From Oscillatoriaceae cyanobacterium M7585_C2015_266 (GTDB taxonomy: Bacteria; Cyanobacteriota; Cyanobacteriia; Cyanobacteriales; Oscillatoriaceae), in the NCBI GenBank assembly GCA_015295835.1, contig DVEG01000003.1, forward strand, positions 62,001 through 126,000: 64,000 bases of DNA, in the 5' to 3' direction. Numbering within the stretch: position 1 is the stretch's first letter; every line of letters begins with the position of its first letter. Positions 16,889 through 27,100 of the stretch are shown here, piece by piece. A program made the position numbers and the translations under genes. Below the pieces are notes generated by a model that saw nothing but the letters and a program-made list of their open reading frames with translations, had not been told where the DNA came from and did not search any database.

Positions 16889-17935
16889 ATGCTTAAATCT
16901 CACCATCGAGTGGCTATTTTAATGCACGAGGGCATAAAAGGCACCTCAGGGAAAACCGGTTTGGCACTGCTGCGCTTCAGCGAAGCTTCGATAGTAGCAG
17001 TTATCGATCGCTACTGTGCTGGTGAATCATTGTCAGAATTAACCAAAATTCCCCGTCAGGTGCCGATTGTTGCTTCGGTACAGGAGGCATTGGCTTATAA
17101 TCCGAACGTTTTAGCAATCGGTATTGCGCCTTCGGGTGGAGCTCTACCGGCAGAGTGGCTGGCGGAAGTCAAACAAGCAGTGGCGGCTGGGCTGTCGGTG
17201 GCGAATGGCTTGCACACCCACCTATCGCAGGATGAGGAATTTCGGGAGTTGCTGAGGGAGGGGCAATGGATTTGGGATATACGCCGAGAGCCGTCTCGAC
17301 TAGCGATCGCTTCAGCCAAAGCCCGCGAACTTGCTTGCAAGCGCGTTTTAACTGTGGGTACTGATATGAGCGTGGGCAAGATGTCGGCTAGTATTGTTTT
17401 AAATCAGGCATCTCTGCAGCGCGGCTTGCGCTCTAAGTTCTTGGCAACCGGGCAAACTGGTTTGATGATTGCTGGGGATGGAATTGCTCTTGATGCGGTG
17501 CGGGTGGATTTTGCTGCTGGGGCGGTGGAACAAATGGTGATGCAGTTTGGAAGCAATCGCGACATTCTCCATATCGAAGGGCAAGGTTCTCTCCTGCACC
17601 CTGGTTCTACGGCAACCCTGCCGCTGCTGCGCGGCTCTCAACCGACTCACTTAGTGCTTGTACATAGAGCTGGTCAATCTCACATTCGCCACCATCCCCA
17701 CGTTCCGATTCCGCCCTTGCCGGCGGTGATTGAGCTTTACGAGGCGGTAGCGGCTGCTGCGGGGGCGCTTTATCCTGCACGAGTAGTGGCGATCGCTTTA
17801 AATACGCACCATCTAGAGGAAAGCGAAGCCCTCGATGCCATCACTCAAGTCCAAGCAGAAACCGGGCTACCCTGTACCGACGTCGTGCGTTTTGGCGGCG
17901 AGGAGATTTTAGAAGCTATTTTAGCCACTGACTAA
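16889..17935 (+). CDS. dgcN: DUF1611 protein, probable D-glutamate N-acetyltransferase
   Basis: A 348-residue DUF1611 protein starting 5 bases after the epimerase, so the two are almost surely co-translated. The N-terminal Rossmann-like part has VAILMHEG and VLAIGIAPSGG. The C-terminal part is a P-loop-like domain with VGTDMSVGKMSASI (near residue 156), then TGQTGLMIAGDG and HIEGQGSLLHPG. DgcN of marine bacteria, from the same family, acetylates D-glutamate as the first step of its breakdown. Older annotations call the family an ATPase or EBNA-1 nuclear protein-like, without evidence. Function here is inferred from family and operon. Confidence 0.78.
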   Translation: MLKSHHRVAILMHEGIKGTSGKTGLALLRFSEASIVAVIDRYCAGESLSELTKIPRQVPIVASVQEALAYNPNVLAIGIAPSGGALPAEWLAEVKQAVAAGLSVANGLHTHLSQDEEFRELLREGQWIWDIRREPSRLAIASAKARELACKRVLTVGTDMSVGKMSASIVLNQASLQRGLRSKFLATGQTGLMIAGDGIALDAVRVDFAAGAVEQMVMQFGSNRDILHIEGQGSLLHPGSTATLPLLRGSQPTHLVLVHRAGQSHIRHHPHVPIPPLPAVIELYEAVAAAAGALYPARVVAIALNTHHLEESEALDAITQVQAETGLPCTDVVRFGGEEILEAILATD

Positions 17936-18013
17936 ACTGCTTACTTAGCTTATCACTATTCTGAATTCTTTTTTATTTTTTAGCAAACCGCCTTGATTTT
18001 TTTAGTGCCGATT

Positions 18014-18403
18014 TCAAGTCAGGGTTTCCGGACAATACCCTAATCCTTTAACAAACTGGCGGCGGAATTCTTCTATTTGATTACGCTCAGGCTGCCCGTG
18101 ACAAACAACCACCACTTGATAGTGACGCATCACCTCCACTGGAGACTGTCCGTTTTCCAAGCTCCACAGCGCCATTTGTAAGCGAATACCTGGAATGTAT
18201 GGTATTCCTATTTCATTCATAAACGCTCGCAAGTTACCCTCATAAGGTTGAGCCAGCTTTTGCTTCATTTTCACCCGTACCACCCAGCCGTCAATTTGAT
18301 GAATAACACTCATAAAACTCACGGGCAGATGACAAGCTGAATGCAGGTATTCAGCGAGCCTCAATGTCAGACTGGCATTAGCAATGTAATATATATATTC
18401 CAT
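18014..18403 (-). CDS. hypothetical protein
   Basis: A 129-residue, probably soluble protein with an ATG start at 18403. It has mixed helix and strand (MEYIYYIANASLTLRLAEYL, VVRVKMKQKL, VEVMRHYQVVVVCHG) and no signal peptide or membrane helix. I recognise no domain. Codon use and composition look genuine, and it is convergent with dgcN. The end LGYCPETLT is hydrophilic. No function is proposed. Confidence 0.6.
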   Translation of the reverse strand: MEYIYYIANASLTLRLAEYLHSACHLPVSFMSVIHQIDGWVVRVKMKQKLAQPYEGNLRAFMNEIGIPYIPGIRLQMALWSLENGQSPVEVMRHYQVVVVCHGQPERNQIEEFRRQFVKGLGYCPETLT

Positions 18404-18670
18404 TATCTTAGAGTTCCTTGATTGGTTACTGCTTTATTTTCTTGGAAAGTGACAGATTGCGACTACGGAAAAAGCCCCGATGTTTTACAAAACAATTTCT
18501 TAATGTACCGCAAAATTACCAGTGCAAATCTGAGTAAGATAACAGAATAACTGCGATTACTCCAGACTGTGATTTTACGGAACCCTTTTTAGGGCTAAAG
18601 GTGGCCAAGTAATAGTTTTCACCTTCCTGAGCGGTCGAAACAGTTCATTTTTGCTAGAGGAGTTTCAACC

Positions 18671-19816
18671 TTGTCAAATATTAATCCTACCTCTAAAGAC
18701 TCATCTAGATCAAGTTTCTCTGAAGCCGATAGTGATTACGAGCGAAAATTAGTAGCTTATGACTACGAATTGCCGCCGGAGCGGATTGCTCAGAATCCAG
18801 TAGTGCCAAGAGATAGTGCCCGCTTACTGGTAGTTGAAACAGCCACTCGCCACTCCCATCACATTTTTCGTGACTTGCCCGATTTGCTACAGCCTGGGGA
18901 TTTGTTAGTATTTAACAATACTAAGGTTATCCCAGCACGACTGAAAGGTCGTAAATCGACAGGCGCACCTGTGGAGGTGCTGCTGCTGGAGGAGCGAGAG
19001 GAAAACTTTTGGCTGGCTTTGGTGAAACCAGGCAAGCGTTTGAAAGTAGGATCAGAAATTTTATTTGCAAGTCCAAAATCAGAATTTTCGCCTGGAGAGC
19101 AAGAATTTGTTCTCAGAGCGAAGGTTGTAGCAGTAGATAAAGCCACAGGCGGCAGGTTTATTAAGTTTTATGTGCCGGAAGGCACTCTAGTAGTACAATT
19201 GCTAGAGAAATTTGGCCAAATACCCTTGCCGCCCTATATCAAAGCGTCTGAAGCGCTGCCGGAGCAGTATCAAACTGTTTATGCCGAAAAACCTGGAGCA
19301 GTAGCGGCTCCAACTGCTGGGCTGCACTTTACTGAGGAGTTATTGGCGCGGTTGCGCTCGCGAGGAATAAATTTAGCATTCGTGACGCTGCACATTGGAG
19401 TAGGAACATTTCGAGCAGTAGAGGTTGAAGATGTGACAACTCACAAGATGCACGAAGAATGGGTTGAGGTGCCTGCTACTGTCGTCGAGCAAATCCGTCA
19501 GACGAAAGAGCGGGGCGGGCGGGTAATTGCGGTGGGCACTACAGTAGTGCGCTCCTTAGAAGCGGCTGCCACTAACGGGCAGTTAATGCCTTTCTGTGGC
19601 AAGACTGATTTATTTATTTATCCCGGCTATCAGTGGCGCGTCGTCGAGGGGTTGATTACCAATTTTCACTTGCCCCGCTCCAGTTTGTTAATGTTGGTTA
19701 GTGCTTTTGTGGGAAGAAAGCGCTTGCTAGCTTTGTATCAGGAAGCGATCGTACTTGCATATCGCTTCTATTCTTTTGGCGATGCCATGCTGATTTTGCC
19801 TGCAGCCCGCATCTAG
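18671..19816 (+). CDS. queA: S-adenosylmethionine:tRNA ribosyltransferase-isomerase
   Basis: QueA transfers and isomerises the ribosyl part of SAM onto 7-aminomethyl-7-deazaguanine in tRNA, giving epoxyqueuosine. The 381-residue protein shows AYDYELPPERIAQNP near the N-terminus, LVFNNTKVIPARLKG, AAPTAGLHFTEELL, VTLHIGVGTFRAVEVED, HKMHEEW and the C-terminal ITNFHLPRSSLLMLVSAF. The start is TTG, preceded by AGAGGAG at a good distance. This gives about 25 hydrophilic residues before the family's usual first residue, so a later start is possible. It is monocistronic, with a small hairpin after the stop. Confidence 0.96.
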   Translation: MSNINPTSKDSSRSSFSEADSDYERKLVAYDYELPPERIAQNPVVPRDSARLLVVETATRHSHHIFRDLPDLLQPGDLLVFNNTKVIPARLKGRKSTGAPVEVLLLEEREENFWLALVKPGKRLKVGSEILFASPKSEFSPGEQEFVLRAKVVAVDKATGGRFIKFYVPEGTLVVQLLEKFGQIPLPPYIKASEALPEQYQTVYAEKPGAVAAPTAGLHFTEELLARLRSRGINLAFVTLHIGVGTFRAVEVEDVTTHKMHEEWVEVPATVVEQIRQTKERGGRVIAVGTTVVRSLEAAATNGQLMPFCGKTDLFIYPGYQWRVVEGLITNFHLPRSSLLMLVSAFVGRKRLLALYQEAIVLAYRFYSFGDAMLILPAARI

Positions 19817-19885
19817 CCCTTTTCTTTCAGCAACTGCCTATTACCCTGTGCTTGCTTAGAGTAAGAGGAGAGGAGAGAGTGTGGG

Positions 19886-19906
19886 AGAGCAATAAGCTCT
19901 ATTTTT
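19886..19906 (+). terminator. putative terminator after queA
   Basis: AGAGC (19886-19890) and GCTCT (19896-19900) form a short hairpin with an AATAA loop, followed by ATTTTT. It lies between the convergent queA and rpmF genes. The stem is only 5 bp, so termination strength is uncertain. Confidence 0.4.
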
Positions 19907-19955
19907 CCATACTCCACGCTCTACACTCCACAATCGAGACTCTATGCTTCTTCTG

Positions 19956-20129
19956 TTATTTTTCCTCCTCCTCCTCTTCATCAGAGGGATAAACAAAAGT
20001 AGAACGCCCTGTCAAAATTGACTTGCCCAAGCTGAGGGCTTTTTGGGCTTGCAGCGCTGCCTTGCGCTTCCAGGTAGCTTTGCGCTTATCCCGTTTCGAT
20101 TTCGATGTTTTCTTCTTTGGAACCGCCAT
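19956..20129 (-). CDS. rpmF: 50S ribosomal protein L32
   Basis: A 57-residue basic protein starting [18 protein letters not shown], the classical L32 N-terminus, with [19 protein letters not shown] and [11 protein letters not shown]. The C-terminus is an acidic tail (DEEEEEEK) as in many cyanobacterial L32 proteins. The zinc-binding cysteine pairs found in some bacterial L32 are absent, which is normal for cyanobacteria. The start at 20129 gives a conventional N-terminus. It lies 60 bases upstream of the membrane-anchored hypothetical protein's stop codon and is probably transcribed on its own. Confidence 0.95.
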   Translation of the reverse strand: MAVPKKKTSKSKRDKRKATWKRKAALQAQKALSLGKSILTGRSTFVYPSDEEEEEEK

Positions 20130-20189
20130 GATCGCGTAAATTCATACTTTTTGACAATCTTATTATTATACGGCAGTTAGCTACTCTGA

Positions 20190-20702
20190 TTACAAAAAAG
20201 AAGATTGGGAAACGACAAGAGTTGATTTGTTATCAGGTTGTCTATTGGCAGGTGGATTATCAGGTTGTCTGTTAGCGGGTGGATTGGCTGGTTGAGCTTC
20301 GCTGGCTTGAGTTTTATCCAACCCTAAAAGGGTTTTAGATGTCGGATAATATTTAGCCCAATACTGGGGATCGGGGCGGTTTCTCCACTGGGAGCGACTA
20401 ACTTCTAAGGTGAGAAGGGGTGCGAGCGCACCTTTATTTTCACCTACCACAAAGATTAAAACTTCGCTGACTAATAAATCGGTGTCGAAGCTTCGCTGGG
20501 CTGCCGCTCTAGCAACTGTTCTGGCTCGACGCATTAGGCTGTCGTAAGTTTCGCTGGCTTCGCGCTCGATAGAAAGGTTAATCCGAGCAGTATAGGCACG
20601 AACGAATTGGGGGGCTAGCCCGCTTTCTAGTAACCACATGCCTACTCCCAATCCCAGCACTGCCGCCAAACTTATCGATATCATGCCTTGTCGCTTTTGC
20701 AT
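20190..20702 (-). CDS. membrane-anchored hypothetical protein with a Pro/Asn repeat tail
   Basis: A 170-residue protein with one N-terminal hydrophobic segment (ISLAAVLGLGVGMWLL), which is either a signal anchor or an uncleaved signal. The middle (SIEREASETYDSLMRRARTVARAAAQRSF, then LLVSEVLIFVVGENKG) is helix then strand and looks like a compact periplasmic domain. A tail with two copies of PANRQPDNP follows, produced by a 27-bp DNA repeat. It lies 51 bases downstream of the sensor kinase gene on the same strand, so both may be one transcript. No family is recognised. Confidence 0.65.
   Translation of the reverse strand: MQKRQGMISISLAAVLGLGVGMWLLESGLAPQFVRAYTARINLSIEREASETYDSLMRRARTVARAAAQRSFDTDLLVSEVLIFVVGENKGALAPLLTLEVSRSQWRNRPDPQYWAKYYPTSKTLLGLDKTQASEAQPANPPANRQPDNPPANRQPDNKSTLVVSQSSFL
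20230..20283. repeat. 27-bp tandem repeat, two copies
   Basis: TTATCAGGTTGTCT begins each copy (20230-20256 and 20257-20283). The copies differ at a few bases. They encode the nine-residue PANRQPDNP repeat in the tail of the overlapping protein, which may vary in copy number among strains. Confidence 0.85.
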
Positions 20703-20753
20703 AAGTCCTGCCTTTTATATAGGATTGAGGAGAGGGTAGCGTACTCTCTTATT

Positions 20754-22775
20754 TTAGCTGCAATTATTTACAATACTTGGGGCATTCAGCGGCAAGTTAA
20801 GCTTGAAATAGGTTTGACTTGTTGTACTTGCAACTTCAATACTTCCTCCCATCTCTTCCGTCAATTTCTGCACCACTGCCAATCCTAATCCCGTTCCCCC
20901 CTGTTGCCAGCGATTGGCTTTGGGAATGCGGTAAAACTTATTAAAAATTTGCTGTAATTCCTCTGGTGGAATTTCTACGCCGGTATTAGTGAAGCTCAAG
21001 TATACGCGCTCGTCTTCGCTGCGAGCTTTAATAATTATTTTTTCGCCAGACGGAGTATATTTACAGGCATTGGTGAGCAACTCTGTCAAGATACGTTTGA
21101 AAATAAAAGGATTGCCAACCAATGCGGGCAAATCTCCAGGCATGTCGAGCAGGAGTTCTTGCTGTTTTTTCTGAGTTTGCTGTTGAAAAGATTGCACGAT
21201 TTTAGGTAATACGTGCGGTAGATCGATAATACCCTTCGCCCAGCGGTTCGATTTAGAATCGAACTTTTGTAAGTCGAGTAAGTCTTCGATTAAGCGAATC
21301 TCTCGCTCGCATTCGTTGCGTACTATTTGAAAGTAACGAGCTACTTTGCTTCTTTCCTCCTCTGGTTTGGAAAATTCAGCGAAAAAAGCCCTTTCTTGAT
21401 TAAGAGCGATCGCCAGCATTTGCAGAGCCATTTTCATATTTGCCAAAGGCGTTCGTAATTCGTGGGAAATAGTGCTAAGGAAATCATCTTTAAGGAGATT
21501 AAGTCGGGTGAATTCTTCGACTTGAAGTTTTTCGGCTTGGTAGAGTCGGGCTTGACGAATAGCAAGCGCACACTGAGAAGCAACCAACTGCACCAATTGT
21601 ATCTCTATCTCACTAAACTTTTCCTCTGCCGACTTGAACAACCACAGATCTCCGATAATTTCTTTGTCGTAGAAAATCGGATACGCCAGAATAGCCGACG
21701 GTTTTTGATTTGGGTTAAGGATGCATTCACAAAATTGAAAATGTTGACCTTGCAGCAGTTGGCGATACAGTTCTGGATTATCAGACATTTGTACCACCTG
21801 CCCTAGGGAGGTGCGCGACGAAGTCGTGTATTCAGAGCAAATGATTGCAGTTTTTTTTTCAGGGCTATAAATTGCACTATTACATGTTTTAAGCGATAGC
21901 GCTATGCCCAATTCCTGCACTACTGTTTGCAAAATTTGATTTTCATCCAGGCTGTCTCGCAGTTTGTTGCTAATACGTTTGAGTATCGTTTCAAAATTGA
22001 GTTTAAATAATTGAGCCGTGTGCTCTTCAATTTGATATTCGAGAGCGGCATTAAGTTTCTGTACTGTGTCAAAGAGTTGATCCTGCTGAATAGCGATTTC
22101 TACCAATCCTGCTACCGAGCTAATCGCATCTATTTCAAAAGATTTCCACTTTCTGGTACAACTGCACTGATGTACCACCATCAGTCCCCACAAATTTGAA
22201 GAATGAGAAAAAAAGCAGGAATAAGGAAAAGAATTCTGCCAGTTATTCGCGTTGTTTGCTGCTTCTTTTTCATCCCTGACAATCAGGGGCACGACTAACA
22301 TGGATTTTATATTAAAAAACTCTAAAAGTTTGATGCGTTCTTCTGCCATATCAGCAGTGCGGATATTTTCGATCGCCTGAATGTGACCTAAGCAATAATC
22401 CTCCAGACTGTTTTCATTAACAGCGCCAAATTCTCGCATCACAAATCCTAGCATAGACAAACATCCTGCCGCCGCTGATTCGGCAACCACTGAGCCTACT
22501 TGCTCTGTTGACAGGCGGTAAATCAGCACTCGATCTGCTTGCAGAAATTGACGCACTTCGGCTACAATTTTTTTCAGACACTCTTTCAAATTTAGAAATT
22601 GGCGCACATACTGACTGACGGCAGTCATCAGCTGAGCTTGTTCTGCTTTCTGCCTCATATCTATTTCGGCATGTAGGCGAAAATCTATTTCTTCTTTTAG
22701 TTGTTGATTCGCCGCTTGTAAGAAAGCAATTAATTCTCGCTCTGGAGTTTGGCATTCAGTCAGTTGCATTTCCAT
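20754..22775 (-). CDS. two-GAF sensor histidine kinase
   Basis: A 673-residue soluble kinase. An N-terminal coiled helix (about 10-50) leads into a phytochrome-like GAF domain (about 50-230; FLQADRVLIYRLS, YCLGHIQAIENIRTADM, MLVVPLIVRD). The usual bilin-binding Cys-His is missing, so this GAF probably does not carry a chromophore. A second GAF (about 275-420) contains AILAYPIFYDKEIIGDLWL. The HisKA box is FLSTISHELRTPLANM with the phosphorylated His near residue 438, followed by an HATPase domain (LLTNACKYTP, GTGLGLAVVQKL). The N and G boxes are intact, so it should be active. No response regulator is adjacent; the nearest is at 23.7 kb on the same strand. Confidence 0.9.
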   Translation of the reverse strand: MEMQLTECQTPERELIAFLQAANQQLKEEIDFRLHAEIDMRQKAEQAQLMTAVSQYVRQFLNLKECLKKIVAEVRQFLQADRVLIYRLSTEQVGSVVAESAAAGCLSMLGFVMREFGAVNENSLEDYCLGHIQAIENIRTADMAEERIKLLEFFNIKSMLVVPLIVRDEKEAANNANNWQNSFPYSCFFSHSSNLWGLMVVHQCSCTRKWKSFEIDAISSVAGLVEIAIQQDQLFDTVQKLNAALEYQIEEHTAQLFKLNFETILKRISNKLRDSLDENQILQTVVQELGIALSLKTCNSAIYSPEKKTAIICSEYTTSSRTSLGQVVQMSDNPELYRQLLQGQHFQFCECILNPNQKPSAILAYPIFYDKEIIGDLWLFKSAEEKFSEIEIQLVQLVASQCALAIRQARLYQAEKLQVEEFTRLNLLKDDFLSTISHELRTPLANMKMALQMLAIALNQERAFFAEFSKPEEERSKVARYFQIVRNECEREIRLIEDLLDLQKFDSKSNRWAKGIIDLPHVLPKIVQSFQQQTQKKQQELLLDMPGDLPALVGNPFIFKRILTELLTNACKYTPSGEKIIIKARSEDERVYLSFTNTGVEIPPEELQQIFNKFYRIPKANRWQQGGTGLGLAVVQKLTEEMGGSIEVASTTSQTYFKLNLPLNAPSIVNNCS

Positions 22776-23313
22776 TTTTGCGCCTCAGGGGGGAAAAGCA
22801 AATCGATGCTTGCTAAGCAATTTATTTCATTGCCAGAAAAGTTAGGCAAACTCAGCTTTTCTCACTCTGAGTTTCCTATCTTCTTTAAGGTAGAGCAAAA
22901 ATGTGAAAAACTTGTGAAGAAATAGTGATTTTTTTATATAATTTATTGCTGTCGAGCTAGCTTATATGTATGTTGACGGGCGTCGAGGGTTTGTAGCTGA
23001 CTATTGTTATTTTATTTTTGAAAGATATTTATAAAAAAATAGGAAGCGATCGCGCTTTTATGTAATTATTTTAATATGGCGATCGCCTCCTTTTAATCCA
23101 TGCATATTGAAATCAATTTTGCCGTTACTTAAACTCCTGTACAATCAGATTTAAAAAATTTATATGAAAAATTCGCGATTGATACGGCTATGAGTGCGGT
23201 TAAGTTTAAACAGGTGCTCGCCCGAACTCAACCTATTACCAATCTCTTATAGGAGGGTAAATTCACGCCAATTAAATAACTAGAGCGCGTTGGTGCAGTC
23301 AAGCACGAAGCGC
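22776..23313. other. intergenic region, no gene seen
   Basis: About 540 bases, AT-rich. Two HIP1 octamers lie close together (23046-23053 and 23079-23086). A short frame of about 20 codons near 23190 lacks supporting features. It should contain the promoter for the two-GAF kinase. Confidence 0.4.
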
Positions 23314-23556
23314 CTAAAAAATCGTCAGCTCTTTAGGCTGACACTGATAAATTTGCACAGAAATACCTTCTGCCGCCTCGGCTTCCAAATCTTCAACGTA
23401 ACCAGAACGGGCCATTTCTGCTTCTTTAGCGCTCATAAAAGGGCCAAAATAGTAAGTACACTTAGGATTAGTCGTGACAATGTGTACCCACCAAGCTAAG
23501 CCCACCTGCTCTAAGCCAGAGGTAAAAGCATCTTCAATAATATTTGCCAGCTTCAT
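23314..23556 (-). CDS. DUF1816 domain protein
   Basis: An 80-residue protein of the cyanobacteria-specific DUF1816 family, recognisable by GLAWWVHIVTTNPKCTYYFG, the Pro-Phe-Met-Ser loop (FMSAKEAEMARSGY) and the ending of acidic helix plus strand (VEDLEAEAAEG, ISVQIYQCQP). The ATG at 23556 with GGAG upstream is preferred to the TTG five codons earlier. Some family members are associated with phycobilisomes by genome context, but no biochemical role is established. It lies between two sensor kinase loci on the same strand and may be separately transcribed. Confidence 0.82.
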   Translation of the reverse strand: MKLANIIEDAFTSGLEQVGLAWWVHIVTTNPKCTYYFGPFMSAKEAEMARSGYVEDLEAEAAEGISVQIYQCQPKELTIF

Positions 23557-23738
23557 GGGGAGAATCTCCAAAGGATTGAGTTGAATTATTGAGCCGATAA
23601 ATTCTCATTGATTCGAGGAGTGAGCGGACTCTCTTCTCTTTAAAAGTTAGATCAAAAACGTAAAAAACAGGTAAAGGAAGAGAAAATTGTCCACAAAAGC
23701 TGACATTTAACAGTTGCAAGCGGTGTGGGCTTCTGCTC

Positions 23739-24122
23739 TCAGATATCTTTCCAGCCTAACACCTCAGCCACCTGATTTGCTAATTTCATCGGATCAAAAG
23801 GCTTGGCAATAATCCCGGCTACGCCCAGTTCAGCAAACCGCTGCTGATCAGTCGCATGTACCTTAGCCGTTAACAAAATCACAGGAATATGCTGGATACT
23901 GCTCCGGCGTTGCATCTGGGCAAAGGTAGCAGGACCGTCCATATCTGGCATCATCACGTCTAACAAAATTGCATCCGGCTGCTCGGCTTCAGCTTTGGCA
24001 ATGCCTTCGCTGCCGGAACTTGCTGTCAAAACTTCCCAACCTCCAACCATTTCTAGGCTGAGCTGAGCTACTTCTCGAATATCTTCTTCATCATCAATTA
24101 CTAAAATGCGCTTGGCTGTCAC
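23739..24122 (-). CDS. CheY-like single-domain response regulator
   Basis: A 127-residue receiver domain with no output domain. The acidic pocket is D10/D11, the phosphorylated residue is D55 (ILLDVMMPDMDG), and the conserved Thr and Lys are T85 (ILLTAK) and K107 (AKPFD). The GTG start overlaps the stop of the upstream 1255-residue kinase by four bases (GTGA), a sign of translational coupling. It is very probably the cognate regulator of that kinase, acting through protein contacts rather than DNA binding. Confidence 0.93.
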   Translation of the reverse strand: MTAKRILVIDDEEDIREVAQLSLEMVGGWEVLTASSGSEGIAKAEAEQPDAILLDVMMPDMDGPATFAQMQRRSSIQHIPVILLTAKVHATDQQRFAELGVAGIIAKPFDPMKLANQVAEVLGWKDI

Positions 24123-27100
24123 AATTTGCTTCTACCTCCTGCCTGGTGCCGGTTTTGAGATGCGCTCGCGGGTGTCGAACTCTCCACCTCCTGCTTAACT
24201 AATGGCAGAGTGAAGTAAAAAGTGCTGCCTTCACCGGGAATACTTTCAGCCCAAATCTGCCCGCCGTGTTGCTGTACAATACTACGACAGATAGATAACC
24301 CCAAACCAGTGCCGCCGTGAAGTCGGGCGTCTGAGGAATCCACTTGTTGAAAGCGTTCAAAAATACTCTCTAACTTGTCTGCTGGAATGCCTCGCCCGCG
24401 ATCGCGTACAGCAATTAGCAATAACCTTTGTGTATTCAAAGTGGTATCAGCAGTAGTTTCAGAGCGTGTGGGAATTGAAAGCTGCTCGCTGCTCTCAGGG
24501 ATTTCCCAAACTTTACCGCTCAGCCAAACGGTACTCCCTGCATAAGAAAATTTTATAGCATTACTGAGTAAATTTGTCAAAGTCTGAATAATCCGATCTG
24601 GATCGGCCCACACTTGGACACTGATGGGCTGGACGCTGAGGGTGATATTGGCTTTTTCAGCCATTGCCCGCATAGTATCGACAGCTTGTAACATTAAGTC
24701 GGCGGCGTTACAAATGCGCTTTTCGAGTATCGCTTTTCCCGACTGAATCCTATCTAGGTCTAAAATATCATTAATCAAGCGCACTAAACGGTCAGTATTA
24801 TTAACAGCTATTTCTAACATACGCTGGGCTTTTTCGGGTTGGGATTTTAAAATCCCTGATGCTAGCAATCCCATCGCTCCCCTTATTGAAGTCAGCGGCG
24901 TGCGCAGTTCATGACTAACAATCGAAATAAATTCATCTTTCATTCGCTCTACAGCTAGGCGCTCGGTAATATCTTTAAATGTCACCACTGCTCCTACAAT
25001 TTTATCTTGTTCTAAAATTGGCGTGCTTACATATTCAACTGGAAAACTGCTGCCATCTTTTCGCCAAAATACTTCATTAGTAACATGGTGTACAGAACCG
25101 TCTTGTAGAGAAGCGTGAATCGGACACATTTCTTGGGGGTAGGGGGTTTTATCAGAGCGGGAATGGTGCAAAAAAGAGTGCATGGATTGACCTAGTAATT
25201 CTTTGATATCGTAGCCGAACATTCTTGATGCCGCTGGATTGACAAAAGTAATTTTTCCCTCTTCGTCTAAACCGCAAATTCCTTCTCCGGCAGAGTTTAA
25301 AATTAATTCGTTTTGATGGCGCAGACGTTCTAGAGCGGCTTCAATGCGATGGCGAGCGCTAATATCCCTAGTAATCGTAGAAACGCCGATTATTCTCCCT
25401 GCTGCATCCTGAATTGGAGAAATCGTCATCGCTACGTCAATTTTTTGCCCGTCTTTTCTTAGTCGAACTGTTTCGTAATGCTCCAAACGCCCTCCCTGTT
25501 TAATTCTTTCCAGAATTTGCCCCAATTCGTCTCTGCGCTCAGGCGGTACTAAAATTGAACTTGATTGCCCCTTCATCTCTACAGCCGAATATCCATAAAT
25601 TTTTTCCGCTCCCGAATTCCAACTAATAATAACCCCCTCTAACGTCGTGCCTATGATCGCATCGTCTGAGGCTTCTACAATCGACGCTAAGCGCATTAAT
25701 TCTTTCTCTACCCGCTTACGCTCAGTAATATCCCGCCCCAAAACCACTAATCCTTTTCGTGCACGATTCATGTAAAATAGCGGCACTTTAATAACGTCGT
25801 AAATTTTCACAGTACCATCCGGTTGTGGAATCACTTCTTCCGTGCGACAAAGCGTGCCCTTTTGCCAAGCTTTTTCGTCGGTTTGTTCGCAAGTTAAAAA
25901 AGCATCTCGATAAAAACTCCTCACACTCGCTAACTGAGAATCTTTCAAGCCACGATACTTTACTCCCTCTAATTGGAAAAGTTCTAGGATAGCCTGATTA
26001 GCTTCCAACCAACGCCCCTCTCCATCTTTAAAACAAATAATATCTGGCGTAGCATTAATTAATGTCCGCAACTGCTCCTCGCTTGCTCGCAGTGCCGCCT
26101 CTATTCGCGCTCTTTGGCGTATTTCTTCCTGTAATTTCTCATTCGTTGCCATTAGTTGTCTAGTGCGCGCCTCTACTAATTCTTCAAGCTGAAAACGATA
26201 TCGCCGCAGGGCTTCTTCCATGCGCTTTCGCTCAGTGAGATCTCGGATAACGATAAGTACTGCAGGTTGCGATCGATAAGTAAAAGGGGTAGCCGCCCAT
26301 TCTATTTTTATTTCTTTCCCATCGAGGCGCAATAGTTTTTGTTCTTCAAAAGGTGCAGTTTGTTTTTCCGCACACTGTAAAGGCAGAAAATCTGTTATCC
26401 GACTACCTACTATTTGTTGTGGGTTTTCTGCTCCTAAAATTTTTGCTCCTGCTGTATTAATCAATACAATAATACCTTGACTATGAACAATAATCCCTTC
26501 TGGAGATAATTCTACTAGCCGTCGATAACGTTCTTCACTTTCTCGCAGTGCGGATAAAGCGCGGTGACATTCTTGTCGGGCACGTAAGGCAATAATACCA
26601 TAGGCAATATCAAATGCTAATTCTTCTAGCAAAGCTATTTCTGAAGTATCGAATACATCTGATTCAGCAGCGTAAATAGTCAATACACCTAATATTTCGC
26701 CTTCTCCGCTTGTTGAAGTATTCTGAAGCGGCAAGGCAATTATGGTATTGCAATTTACAGCTCTGCAAGGTTTGCCTGTGCGAATTGCTGTTTCAGCCAA
26801 AAGGATACTGGTAGGCGTAAAATAATCATGCTGCTCTTCTGCCAAGGGAGTGATTCCTGACTGGGCAATTAATTTGAGGCGACTTTCTTGTGCTTCTATT
26901 TTACCAATCCAGCAAGCTCGATATTTGCCGATTTCTACGATAATCCGACAGATATCTTGTAGCAATTCGGATTCTTCGCAGAAGCGTATCATTGCTTGGT
27001 TGCAGGCACAGATAGTTCTGAGAGCGCGGTTGACTTTGCAGAGTTCTTCTTCGATTTGTTTGTGATCGCTTAAATTGTGGATAATCACCGAATAACCCAC

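Noticed and set aside
20754-22775. Phytochrome or cyanobacteriochrome chromophore site in the first GAF domain
   Set aside because: The bilin-binding Cys-His pair is absent where the phytochrome-like pattern would have it.
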